NCBI RefSeq assembly: GCF_001697185.1
Contig: NZ_CP014224.1
Coordinates: 1,426,001 to 1,490,000 of the forward strand
Length of the DNA: 64,000 nt
Direction: 5' to 3'
Source of the DNA: Wenyingzhuangia fucanilytica
GTDB taxonomy: Bacteria > Bacteroidota > Bacteroidia > Flavobacteriales > Flavobacteriaceae
Part shown: positions 1 through 8,342 of the stretch, one piece after another
Numbering within the stretch: the first letter of the stretch is position 1
How the letters are laid out: the number at the start of each line of letters is the position of its first letter
The notes under the pieces: generated by a model
What the model was told of the DNA's origin: nothing
The model's database searches: none
The model's input: the letters and a program-made list of their open reading frames with translations, nothing else
Position numbers and translations under genes: made by a program

Positions 1-929
1 CTATGTTTGAATCTGTTGTTGGAAAAAATATAGAATTTGTTGCAAAAAAAGGTTTTGATTTAACCGATAAAAAAGGTGGGAATCCTAAATTATTAAAAAC
101 GGATTCTGCGGTTATTGATGAAATGGTAGATATAGCAAAACAAGCAGATGTAGCAGTGTTATTTGTTGGAGGAGATGAGTATACATCAAAAGAAGCATTT
201 TTTACAAACGCTATTGGAGACAGAGCTACCATAGATCCTGTAGGAGCACAAGATGAATTGGTGAAAAAAGTAAAAGCGTTAGGAAAGCCTGTTATTGTTG
301 TTTTAAAACACAGAAGAACTTTATCTATAAATACCATATCAGAACAAGCTGACGCTATTGTAGATACTTGGGATTTAAGTGAATTTGGAGACCAATCTAC
401 AGCAAAAATTATTTTTGGTGGAGTTTCACCATCAGGTAAGTTACCCGTTACAGTTCCTAGATCTATAGGTCAACTTCCATATCATTACAGCATGAAAGAA
501 ATCAATTATAAAAAAGGTTATTTGTTTTTAGAAGATGGACCTATTTACCCTTTTGGTTATGGATTAAGTTATGCTTCTTTTGAATATTCTGATTTAAAAT
601 TATCAACAAAAGAAATTTCATCAACATCAGAAATAGAGGTAAGTGTAAGAGTTAAGAATACAGGAAAAGTAAAAGCAAAAGAAGTAGTTCAAATGTATGT
701 AAAAGATCAGATTGGTTCTGTTACAAGACCAGACAAAGAATTAAAAGCATTTGAAAAAATTGAGTTAAATCCAGGAGAAAGTAAAGTTGTAACATTTAAA
801 GTAACTCCAAAAATGTTAACTTTTACAGGTCTTAAAATGGAAAAGGTTTTAGAGCCAGGAGATTATACAGTAATGGTAGGAACTTCTTCTAAAGAATATT
901 TACAAACAACATTTAAATTAATAAAATAA
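1..929 (+). CDS. Glycoside hydrolase family 3, C-terminal part (5' end outside window)
   Basis: This is the C-terminal part of a GH3 enzyme, a family that includes beta-glucosidases and beta-xylosidases. The reading frame is open to the left edge, so the N-terminal barrel and its catalytic nucleophile are not visible. The visible part has the GH3 C-terminal alpha/beta domain ([13 protein letters not shown], then [15 protein letters not shown] and [14 protein letters not shown]) and ends with a fibronectin-III-like domain over roughly the last 105 residues. The stretch where GH3 enzymes usually read NGRP is KHRRTLSI here, a family-level variation. The stop codon overlaps the start of the GH105 gene by one base (TAATG), which suggests translational coupling. 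Removal of xylose or glucose from oligomers is an inference; the specificity cannot be read from this part. Confidence 0.9.
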   Translation, partial: MFESVVGKNIEFVAKKGFDLTDKKGGNPKLLKTDSAVIDEMVDIAKQADVAVLFVGGDEYTSKEAFFTNAIGDRATIDPVGAQDELVKKVKALGKPVIVVLKHRRTLSINTISEQADAIVDTWDLSEFGDQSTAKIIFGGVSPSGKLPVTVPRSIGQLPYHYSMKEINYKKGYLFLEDGPIYPFGYGLSYASFEYSDLKLSTKEISSTSEIEVSVRVKNTGKVKAKEVVQMYVKDQIGSVTRPDKELKAFEKIELNPGESKVVTFKVTPKMLTFTGLKMEKVLEPGDYTVMVGTSSKEYLQTTFKLIK

Positions 930-2068
930 TGAAACATAAATTAATATTTAAAATCGCTGTTTTAACAGTACTATTTAGTTGTTTAGGGACATCAAAAATG
1001 ATGTCGCAAAAGGTTTTTAAACCCTCAGCCATAAAAGCCTCTATGCTTAAAGCTTTAGAATGGCAAGAAGCACATCCTATATTTGCACTTGCACCTACAG
1101 ATTGGACAGAAGGAGCCTATTATACAGGTGTTGTTAGAGCTCATAAAGCTACAGGAGACCAAGTTTATATGGCAGCATTAAAAAATCAAGGTTATCATAA
1201 TAATTGGGAAACCTACACAAGATTACATCATGCAGATGACGTTGCTATTTCGTACAGTTACTTATATGTTGATATGGTTGGTGGAAGAAAAGACTTTGTT
1301 GATTTAAAACCAACAGCAGATTTTTTGAATGCACATTTATATGAGCCAGATGTATGGAAAGCAGGAAAAGATAAGAGTAGCATGGGTAGAACCATTTTAT
1401 GGTGGTGGTGTGATGCTTTGTTTATGACTCCTCCTGTTTTAAACCTTTATGCTAAACATACCAATCAACCAAAATACTTAGATGAAATGCATAAGTTTTA
1501 TACGCAAACTTACAATCAATTATACGATAAAGAAGAGCGTTTGTTTGCCAGAGATATGCGTTTTGTTTGGAAAGGATCGGATAAAGATGCTAAAGAACCA
1601 AATGGAGAAAAAATATTTTGGTCTAGAGGTAACGGATGGGTGATTTCTGGTTTAGCATTAATTTTAGATGATATGCCAAAAGATTATAAACACAGAGCTT
1701 TTTACGAAAACTTGTTTAAAGAATTGTCTGCAAGAATTGTAGAATTACAACCTAAAGATGGTCTATGGAGAACTAGTTTATTATGCCCAGAAGCATATGA
1801 TCATGGAGAAGTAAGTGGTAGTGGTTTTCATACTTTTGCTTTGGCATGGGGAATTAATAATGGGTTGTTAGATAAAGAAACATACTTGCCAGCAGTTAAA
1901 AAAGCATGGAAAGCATTAGAAAAATGTCAACATGAAGATGGTAGAATTGGTTGGGTTCAAAATATTGGAGCTTCTCCAGAGCCTGCAAATAAAGATAGTT
2001 GGCAAAATTTTGGTACAGGAGCTTACTTAATGGCAGGTAGTGAAATGCTAAAATTGCAATTAAAGTAA
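929..2068 (+). CDS. GH105 unsaturated uronyl hydrolase
   Basis: The 379-residue protein is a GH105 (Pfam Glyco_hydro_88) (alpha/alpha)6-barrel enzyme. The family removes the 4,5-unsaturated uronic acid that lyases leave at the non-reducing end of oligosaccharides. Visible signature parts are [10 protein letters not shown] at 58-67 and the tryptophan-rich [15 protein letters not shown], whose Asp162 is in the place of the family's catalytic aspartate, followed by [12 protein letters not shown]. The N-terminus is a signal peptide; LFSC at 15-18 could be a lipobox, but cleavage near MMSQ is also possible. It is coupled to the upstream GH3 gene. With the lyases elsewhere in the locus the natural role is cleaving unsaturated glucuronyl residues from rhamnose, as in ulvan degradation. 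The family call is firm and the substrate is inferred. Confidence 0.93.
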   Translation: MKHKLIFKIAVLTVLFSCLGTSKMMSQKVFKPSAIKASMLKALEWQEAHPIFALAPTDWTEGAYYTGVVRAHKATGDQVYMAALKNQGYHNNWETYTRLHHADDVAISYSYLYVDMVGGRKDFVDLKPTADFLNAHLYEPDVWKAGKDKSSMGRTILWWWCDALFMTPPVLNLYAKHTNQPKYLDEMHKFYTQTYNQLYDKEERLFARDMRFVWKGSDKDAKEPNGEKIFWSRGNGWVISGLALILDDMPKDYKHRAFYENLFKELSARIVELQPKDGLWRTSLLCPEAYDHGEVSGSGFHTFALAWGINNGLLDKETYLPAVKKAWKALEKCQHEDGRIGWVQNIGASPEPANKDSWQNFGTGAYLMAGSEMLKLQLK

Positions 2069-2079
2069 GACTTTGATTA

Positions 2080-2766
2080 ATGAAAATTAAATTATTATTT
2101 ATTGTATTTATCATCATATCTAACCTAACGTTGGTAGCTCAAGCTAATAAGCTAGAGCTACCAATAGTTAATGACAAAGAGGTCTTTGTTGAAAAAGATG
2201 GATTTGTTGAGGTGGAAGCTGAGTTTTTTTACAAACAAAGTAAATCCAGTATTAGGAAATGGTACAGAACATCTCAGCATAACTATCCTAAGGTAGGAAG
2301 AGATGAAGATGTTCCTCATTACACAAATGCAAGTAATGGTGCTTATATAGAAATATTACCAGATACAAGAGTTAGCCATGATGACGAATTAATACGAGGA
2401 GAAAATTTCTCTGACAAACCAGGCTTAATAGCTATTGTTCACTATAAAGTAAAAATTAATACTCCTGGGCGTTATTATGTTTGGGTAAAAGCATTTTCCA
2501 CAGGAAGTGAAGATAATGGTCTTCATGCAGGAATCAATGATGAGTGGCCAGAACATGGAAAAAAAATGCAATGGTGTGATGGAAAAAATAAATGGACATG
2601 GGAAAGTAAACAAAGAACAAAAGAAGAGCATTGTGGAGTGCCTAAACAAATTTATTTAGATATTGATAAGGCTGGAATTCACGATATACAGTTTAGTATG
2701 CGAGAGGATGGTTTTGAATTTGACAAATTTATTTTAACTAACAATATAAATTACATTCCTAAGTAG
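2080..2766 (+). CDS. Secreted carbohydrate-binding-like jelly-roll protein
   Basis: The protein has 228 residues with a signal peptide (about 1-21, ending VAQ) and one domain. The domain starts FVEVEAEFFYKQ and ends HDIQFSMREDGFEFDKFILT, a pattern typical of the beta-sandwich carbohydrate-binding modules found at the C-termini of glycoside hydrolases (GH115 C-terminal or CBM6-like). Tryptophan-rich stretches (NDEWPEHGKKMQWCDGKNKWTW) could form a sugar platform. No catalytic domain is present, so it is a stand-alone module or a reduced enzyme relative. It lies 11 bases after GH105 and is the last gene before the hairpin at 2820-2849. Assignment rests on overall pattern and not on a named family match. 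Confidence 0.6.
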   Translation: MKIKLLFIVFIIISNLTLVAQANKLELPIVNDKEVFVEKDGFVEVEAEFFYKQSKSSIRKWYRTSQHNYPKVGRDEDVPHYTNASNGAYIEILPDTRVSHDDELIRGENFSDKPGLIAIVHYKVKINTPGRYYVWVKAFSTGSEDNGLHAGINDEWPEHGKKMQWCDGKNKWTWESKQRTKEEHCGVPKQIYLDIDKAGIHDIQFSMREDGFEFDKFILTNNINYIPK

Positions 2767-2811
2767 TCAAAGGTTAAAAATCTAAAAAAATATCATTATT
2801 AACAAATGTTA

Positions 2812-2856
2812 CATCACAGAACAGGACAGATACAGTCCTGTTTTTTTTTATCATTG
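2812..2856 (+). promoter_or_regulatory. Operator-promoter of the PUL regulon, site 1
   Basis: Direct repeat CATCACA-GAA-CAGGACA at 2812-2828 (10-bp period), then exactly 20 bases to TATCATTG at 2849-2856, a near match to the Bacteroidota -7 element TAnnTTTG. The sulfatase start codon at 2897 is 40 bases further on. It is one of eight elements with the same geometry in this window. It overlaps a terminator hairpin, so its function is less certain than that of sites 2, 4, 5 and 6. Confidence 0.6.
2820..2849 (+). terminator. Hairpin with T-run after the GH3-GH105 unit
   Basis: An 8-bp perfect inverted repeat (AACAGGAC / GTCCTGTT) with a 7-base loop is followed directly by a run of nine T. This is a good intrinsic terminator. 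Its left arm contains the second half-site of the operator described at 2812-2856, so the same bases may serve as terminator and regulator site. Confidence 0.75.
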
Positions 2857-2896
2857 TTTTTATATTGTTCATTTACTAAAAATAAAATCAAACTTG

Positions 2897-4339
2897 ATGT
2901 ATAAAATACTTTTTAAAACCGTTTTTGTTCTTACTGTATTCATGTTGTTTTCTTGTGATAAAAAGAAAAAAGAAACTGTCTCTATAAAAAAACAACCTAA
3001 TGTTTTAATTGTATTAACAGACCAGTTAAGAACTCAAGCAACAGGTTATGCAGGAGATCCAAATGTAAAAACACCTAATATAGATCGTTTAGAAGCTATG
3101 AGTGCAAACTTCCAAAATGCTGTGTCTGGAATGCCTGTATGCACGCCTTTTAAAGCTTCTTTATTAACCGGTCAGAGACCTTTAACAAATGGGGTTTTTA
3201 TGAATGATGTACAATTAGATACCAATGCTGTTTCTATGGGTAAAGTATATGCTCATGAAGGATACCGTACTGGTTTTATTGGTAAATGGCATATTGATGG
3301 ACGAGGAAGAGAAAGTTTTATTCCACCAGGGAATAGAAGACAAGGTTTTCAATTTTGGATGGCCAATGAATGTACTCATAATTATAACAAATCTGTTTAT
3401 TACGATAACGATGACCCAACTCCAAAAAAGTGGGAGGGCTATGATACTTTTGAACAAACCGATGCTGCTATTGAGTTTATAAATTCAAAAAATGAAAATC
3501 CATTTTTATTAGTGCTTTCTTGGGGAACACCACATGCTCCATATGGTTCTGCTCCTAAAAAATATAAAGATATGTTTAAAGCAGAGGATATGATATTAAG
3601 ACCTAATGTGCCAAAAGCAATGCACAAACAGGTTAAAAAGGATATTGCAGGTTATTATGCACATATAGCGGCTATAGATGATATGATAGGTAAATTGATA
3701 AACTCATTAAAAGAAAACAATCAATTAGATAACACTATTATTGTCTTTACATCTGATCATGGAGATTTGTTAGGGTCTCATGGAGCTTATAAAAAACAAC
3801 AACCTTATGAGGAGTCAATAAGAACTCCAATGTTGTTTTATATTCCAGAATCGTTAGGAATAAAACCAGGGGTAAGAAATGCTGTTTTTAACTCAGAAGA
3901 TATTTTTCCTACATTATTAGGATTGTCTGGAATGGCTATCCCTAAAAGTGTAGAAGGTATTAATTATAGAAATTATCTAGAAGGAAAAGATAACTCTGTA
4001 GGAAAAGAAACTATTATTACTTGTGTACAACCTTTTGGACAATGGAATAGACCCAAAAGACATGGTAAAGAATATAGAGGATTGGTAACTCAAAAATATA
4101 CTTATGTAAAAGATTTAAACGGGCCTTGGTTGTTGTTTGATAATGATGCTGATCCTTATCAGATGAATAACTTGATAAATAACAAAGAATATAAAGAAAT
4201 ACAAGCTGACTTAGAAAAACGTTTAACAAAGCGTTTAAAAGCAAATGGAGATGAGTTTTTACCAGGGTCTCATTATTTAGAAAAATGGGGAATCAAAGTA
4301 AACGATGAGGGAACAGTACCATACAGACATCTTTATTAA
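2897..4339 (+). CDS. S1-type sulfatase lipoprotein with a CxPxK active-site motif
   Basis: Type I (formylglycine) sulfatase of 480 residues. It starts at the ATG at 2897; an in-frame TTG just before it is not needed. A lipoprotein signal ends at LFSC (Cys20). Metal-site residues Asp42-Gln43 (VLTDQL) and the TSDHGD motif are present, as is GKWHIDG. The site of formylglycine formation is Cys82, but the motif reads CTPFKASLLTG: the arginine of the usual C-x-P-x-R core is lysine (residue 86). The context (GPxxNGVFMNDVQLD-like region after it) fits arylsulfatase-like S1 subfamilies. It would remove sulfate esters from rhamnose-containing oligosaccharides in the periplasm. First gene of a two-gene unit with GH106, driven by operator site 1. 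Confidence 0.9.
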   Translation: MYKILFKTVFVLTVFMLFSCDKKKKETVSIKKQPNVLIVLTDQLRTQATGYAGDPNVKTPNIDRLEAMSANFQNAVSGMPVCTPFKASLLTGQRPLTNGVFMNDVQLDTNAVSMGKVYAHEGYRTGFIGKWHIDGRGRESFIPPGNRRQGFQFWMANECTHNYNKSVYYDNDDPTPKKWEGYDTFEQTDAAIEFINSKNENPFLLVLSWGTPHAPYGSAPKKYKDMFKAEDMILRPNVPKAMHKQVKKDIAGYYAHIAAIDDMIGKLINSLKENNQLDNTIIVFTSDHGDLLGSHGAYKKQQPYEESIRTPMLFYIPESLGIKPGVRNAVFNSEDIFPTLLGLSGMAIPKSVEGINYRNYLEGKDNSVGKETIITCVQPFGQWNRPKRHGKEYRGLVTQKYTYVKDLNGPWLLFDNDADPYQMNNLINNKEYKEIQADLEKRLTKRLKANGDEFLPGSHYLEKWGIKVNDEGTVPYRHLY

Positions 4340-4486
4340 ACATTACAAAAGCTTTTTAGTCTTTGATAATTTACCATGATGAAAAGCAAATTATTTTAAA
4401 AATTAAAATCTATTTTAAGAATGACAACGTATTGCAGGTTCCTTTTATTAAAATTTAGATTTAACATAAAATATTTAACATTTAAT

Positions 4487-7400
4487 ATGGCTCTGAGACT
4501 TGTATTTTTTCTTGTATTAATTTTATTCACACAATGTAAATTAAAAGAAGATAAACACAATTCAGTTAATGAGTTCCAAGTGTTAAGCAAAGGTTTTAAA
4601 TCTCCTTCTGATAAATTTCGTCCAGAAACATGGTTTCATATCAACGGAAACAATATTAGTAAAGTAGGTTTAACTAAAGATTTAGAAGCAATAAAGGCTG
4701 CTGGATTACAAGGAATTCATCTCTTTAATAAAAGTGGGAGACCTTATCCTAACGTTAGTCAAATAAAAATTTTATCACCTGAATGGGAAGACATGATTCG
4801 TCATGCTGCAGAGGAATGTAAACGTCTTGGTTTAAAATTTACAATGCAAAATTGCCCTGGTTGGTCTATGACGGGAGGTCCATGGGTGCCAGTAGAAGAA
4901 GCACAACGAGAAGTTGTTGAAACTGTTTATCATCTCTCTGGAGGGAAAAAGTATCATGAAATTCTTAAGTTAGATTCGCTTTACAAAACCTCAGATTATA
5001 ATTATAAAGATATTCAAGTTTTAGCTTTTCCAACTCCAGAAGGAGACAATTTAGAGCCTTTTAATCCTTCAGAAATTGAAACGAATAACCAAGTCGTTCC
5101 CTGGAAGGATATTTTTAATCCTAATTCAAAAGTTTTAGTAACTCGTACCACAACTCAATTAGACAAACCACTAAATGAGTATAGAGCACAAGGTATTTCA
5201 AAAATAAATAACAAAGATACTTGGGTTAAAACTAAATTTAATGAAGCCATTACATTGCGTTCTATTGTTTTTCCACAATCTAGACATATGATTATGGGAA
5301 CAGAATATCCTAAAATAGATGTTTCTGTTAAAGTTGAAGCCTTAATGAATGGTGGATTTAGAGAAATAACAACTATTGATTTACCTGATGCAAATTGGAA
5401 TGATAGAAGAAAGCACTTAACTTTAGCTATTCCAGAGACCACATCTAATGAATTTAAATTTACTTTTAAAGGAAAGCACACTATTGTTCCAGAAATTATT
5501 CGTTTAAGTTCCAAACCAAAAAACCATAATTTTGAAGCCAAAGCAGCAAAAGTATTAAGACGTTTAGAAAAAGATGTAGCATATAATTATGCAGAAAACA
5601 CTATTGTAAAAGGGAATTCTATCATTAATTTAACTCATAAAATGGCTCCTGATGGAAAGCTAACTTGGGATGTTCCAAAAGGAAATTGGACGGTAGTTCG
5701 TTTTGGTCATATCAATATGCGATTAACCAATAAACCTGCAGTTCCAGAAGCTACGGGTTGGGAGTCTAGCAAATTAGATAAAAAAGCCATAGAAAATCAT
5801 CTTAAAAAAGGGATGATAGGAAATTTAATTAAAGACGGAGGCCCAATAGGAAATGGAAAATTACAAGGTTTGTTAATAGATAGTTGGGAAAGTCATGTAC
5901 CTACTTGGACCATGAATTCCGATGACATGTTTAAGGAATTTAAGCAAAGACGAGGTTATGATTTGGATAAATATCTACCTGCAACTATGGGATATATTGT
6001 AGATAGTCCAGAAATAACAACTAAGTTTTTGAGGGATTTACGTCAAACGATGGATGATTTATTTATCGAAAATTTCTTTGAACATTTTGCAACCATAGCT
6101 CACGAAATGGGTGCAGAGGTATATACCGAAGGTGCAGGAGGAGAAGTTCTACCCATAGACCCAATGCGTTATTATGGAGTTAGTGATATTCCAATGACTG
6201 AATTTTGGTATCCTAAAGCACCATCTAATCAAAATGAATTTGCAAAACCTATTTTGTCAGCAGCTTCAGCTACACACTTATATAATAAGCCTTTTTTAGC
6301 AGCAGAAGCATGTACACAAGTAGGAGTAAAATGGAATGAACATCCATTTAGTGTAAAATATTTAATAGATTATAATTTTACAAAAGGAGTAAACCATTTG
6401 GTTTTTCATACGTTTTCTCATACACCACAAACCAACGTATATCCTGGGTCTAGTTTTGGAGGGAATATAGGATTTCCTTTTGTTAGAGCACAAACATGGT
6501 GGAAGTACATGCCCGACTGGATTGATTATTTAACTCGTAATCAATATATGCTACAACAAGGAGAATTTGCGGCTGATGTTCTTTGGTATTATGGAGACCA
6601 TTTTGAGCGTCCGCCTTTTGATTTGAATGATTTTCCTAAAGGATATAAATATGATTACTTAAATGAGGAAATATTACAGCAAAAATTAATTGTTAGTAAT
6701 GGTAAAATTAAAGTTAAAGACGCTGGTGATTATCGGGTTATTCTTTTAAGAGATTCCGAAAAGATGTTATTATCTACAGCTAAGAAATTAAAAGAGTTAG
6801 TGTTGAACGGAGCTGTAATTGTAGGAAATAAACCTATAGATTCTCCAAGTTTAATGGATGATGAGAATGATGTAAAAGAATTATTATCAATTTCTAATGA
6901 ATTATGGGGAAATACTAAAAGTGGCATAAAAAAAGTAGGGGAAGGAAAAGTGTATTGGGGAACAACTATAGAAGAAGTATTACAAAAGGAAGCTATTATG
7001 CCAGATGTAATAGTTCCAAAAAATACCGATGTGCAGTGGATTCATCGTAAAACCGATGCTGCAGATATTTACTTTGTATCTACCAAGAGTGAGCAACCTA
7101 CAGATGTATCAATCAGTTTTAGAGCTAAAAATGCTTATCCTCAATTTTGGGATGCTTTTACAGGAAAACAATATGATGCCACTGTTTGGAGTAAAACAAA
7201 AGATAGAATTAATGTAGCTGTATCTTTTGATGCTAGCGGAAGTGCAATTGTTGTTTTTCCTAAAGGAAATAAAAAGCCGTATGCAACAAAAGTTGAATTT
7301 GAAGGCGAACCAGTATTAAGTTCGGAAAGAGGGTGGTATAGAATTCATGAAAAAGATGATTTAGTTCGTGTTAAAATAGAAAAAAACAAATTACAAGCAT

Positions 7401-7939
7401 CTGCATCTGGTATTTATAAAGTTTATCGTAAAGGAGGAACCTCATCCATTAAAGTTGATGTAAAAGAAATTTCTATTCAGAATAATTGGAAGGTCGCTTT
7501 TGAACCAGGATGGGATACTCCAGAGTCGGTTAAGATTCCCCAATTAAAATCGCTTACAGAGTTTGATAACAAAGCCATACAACACTATTCTGGTACGGTT
7601 ACTTATACTAAAGAGATAGAAATTAATGCCCTTGAAAAAAATATGGTTTTAGACATAGGGAAGGTCTATAACATAGCAGAGTTGTGGTGTAATGGTCAAA
7701 AAGTTGGTACCCGTTGGGCTCCTCCCTATAGGTTCGAGGTGGGAGATGTGCTTAAAAAAGGAAACAACTCAATAATAATTAAAGTAACCAATACGTGGAG
7801 AAATCAATTAATTTATGACAATACACGTGCCAAGGGAGAAAAGAAAACATGGACTACTAGTGCTCCTAAAAAAGGAGAAACAGAATTAGATGCTTCCGGC
7901 TTAGTAGGTCCTGTAATTTTAAAACAAAACTGCAAATAA
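4487..7939 (+). CDS. GH106 alpha-L-rhamnosidase lipoprotein
   Basis: A large (1150-residue) GH106 family enzyme. Family signatures are the N-terminal barrel region KAAGLQGIHLFNKSG, AAEECKRLGLKFTMQNCPGWS and GGPWV, later LLIDSWESHVPTWT, GAEVYTEGAGGE and ACTQVGVKWNEHPF. The C-terminal ~120 residues (KNMVLDIGKVYNIAELWCNG, YRFEVGDVLKKGNNSIIIKVTNTW) form a GH2-like galactose-binding sandwich. I place the start at the ATG at 4487, not at 4421: from 4487 the protein begins with a hydrophobic segment and lipobox LFTQC (Cys17). The gap of 147 bases after the sulfatase has no terminator, so both genes are probably co-transcribed. GH106 enzymes remove alpha-linked L-rhamnose from complex glycans. A second GH106 lies at the right edge of the window. 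Confidence 0.93.
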   Translation: MALRLVFFLVLILFTQCKLKEDKHNSVNEFQVLSKGFKSPSDKFRPETWFHINGNNISKVGLTKDLEAIKAAGLQGIHLFNKSGRPYPNVSQIKILSPEWEDMIRHAAEECKRLGLKFTMQNCPGWSMTGGPWVPVEEAQREVVETVYHLSGGKKYHEILKLDSLYKTSDYNYKDIQVLAFPTPEGDNLEPFNPSEIETNNQVVPWKDIFNPNSKVLVTRTTTQLDKPLNEYRAQGISKINNKDTWVKTKFNEAITLRSIVFPQSRHMIMGTEYPKIDVSVKVEALMNGGFREITTIDLPDANWNDRRKHLTLAIPETTSNEFKFTFKGKHTIVPEIIRLSSKPKNHNFEAKAAKVLRRLEKDVAYNYAENTIVKGNSIINLTHKMAPDGKLTWDVPKGNWTVVRFGHINMRLTNKPAVPEATGWESSKLDKKAIENHLKKGMIGNLIKDGGPIGNGKLQGLLIDSWESHVPTWTMNSDDMFKEFKQRRGYDLDKYLPATMGYIVDSPEITTKFLRDLRQTMDDLFIENFFEHFATIAHEMGAEVYTEGAGGEVLPIDPMRYYGVSDIPMTEFWYPKAPSNQNEFAKPILSAASATHLYNKPFLAAEACTQVGVKWNEHPFSVKYLIDYNFTKGVNHLVFHTFSHTPQTNVYPGSSFGGNIGFPFVRAQTWWKYMPDWIDYLTRNQYMLQQGEFAADVLWYYGDHFERPPFDLNDFPKGYKYDYLNEEILQQKLIVSNGKIKVKDAGDYRVILLRDSEKMLLSTAKKLKELVLNGAVIVGNKPIDSPSLMDDENDVKELLSISNELWGNTKSGIKKVGEGKVYWGTTIEEVLQKEAIMPDVIVPKNTDVQWIHRKTDAADIYFVSTKSEQPTDVSISFRAKNAYPQFWDAFTGKQYDATVWSKTKDRINVAVSFDASGSAIVVFPKGNKKPYATKVEFEGEPVLSSERGWYRIHEKDDLVRVKIEKNKLQASASGIYKVYRKGGTSSIKVDVKEISIQNNWKVAFEPGWDTPESVKIPQLKSLTEFDNKAIQHYSGTVTYTKEIEINALEKNMVLDIGKVYNIAELWCNGQKVGTRWAPPYRFEVGDVLKKGNNSIIIKVTNTWRNQLIYDNTRAKGEKKTWTTSAPKKGETELDASGLVGPVILKQNCK

Positions 7940-8268
7940 AGATGTAGTTTAAGATTATTACTATAGTCTAAATTACTAACGGACTTTTATAATATCCTTT
8001 AAGGATATGAAATCATATGTGTTCATATTCAAAACAGTTAGACTCTAGGTGTTCACCCAAGAAAGAAGAAGGAGTAAGCCGAGTAAAATACTTAATTTAA
8101 CATTTTAAGGTTATAGACTAATTATTTCATTTCTTAATATGTAACATAGGCCTTAAAATAGTCATTGTCTAGGAGAGTAAATAACTTGATTTATTTTATG
8201 AATTATTAAAAGAAACAGTTGTTTTATTGATTATTTGGTATTAAATATAGTGGTTTTGTTGATGCTGT
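7940..8268. other. Gene-free stretch before the first susC
   Basis: No reading frame is convincing here. A near-perfect palindrome (ATATCCTT-T-AAGGATAT, 7992-8008) follows the GH106 stop but has no T-run, so it is a weak terminator candidate. The heptamer GTGTTCA occurs twice (near 8019 and 8050). The operator for susC begins at 8269, leaving this stretch otherwise unexplained. Confidence 0.5.
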
Positions 8269-8313
8269 CAGGTCAGGTCAGGACAGGTAAACACATTTTT
8301 AAAAATATATTTA
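8269..8313 (+). promoter_or_regulatory. Operator-promoter of the PUL regulon, site 2 (susC)
   Basis: Direct repeat CAGGTCA-GGT-CAGGACA at 8269-8285, then 20 bases to TATATTTA at 8306-8313 (TAnnTTTG-like -7 box). The susC ATG at 8343 is 29 bases downstream. The whole stretch reads as a run of overlapping CAGGTCA units, the most repetitive of the eight sites. Confidence 0.75.
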
Positions 8314-8342
8314 CCAACTACTAATTATTAACTAAATATTAT

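Noticed and set aside
4421-4486. Longer start for the GH106 protein
   Set aside because: The extra 22 residues come before a complete lipoprotein signal starting at 4487, so the later ATG is preferred.
5155-5541. 128-codon minus-strand frame inside the GH106 gene
   Set aside because: It is antisense to a clear family enzyme, has no recognisable domain and no promoter or start context of its own.
7992-8008. Palindrome after GH106 as a terminator
   Set aside because: The hairpin has almost no loop and no T-run follows it.
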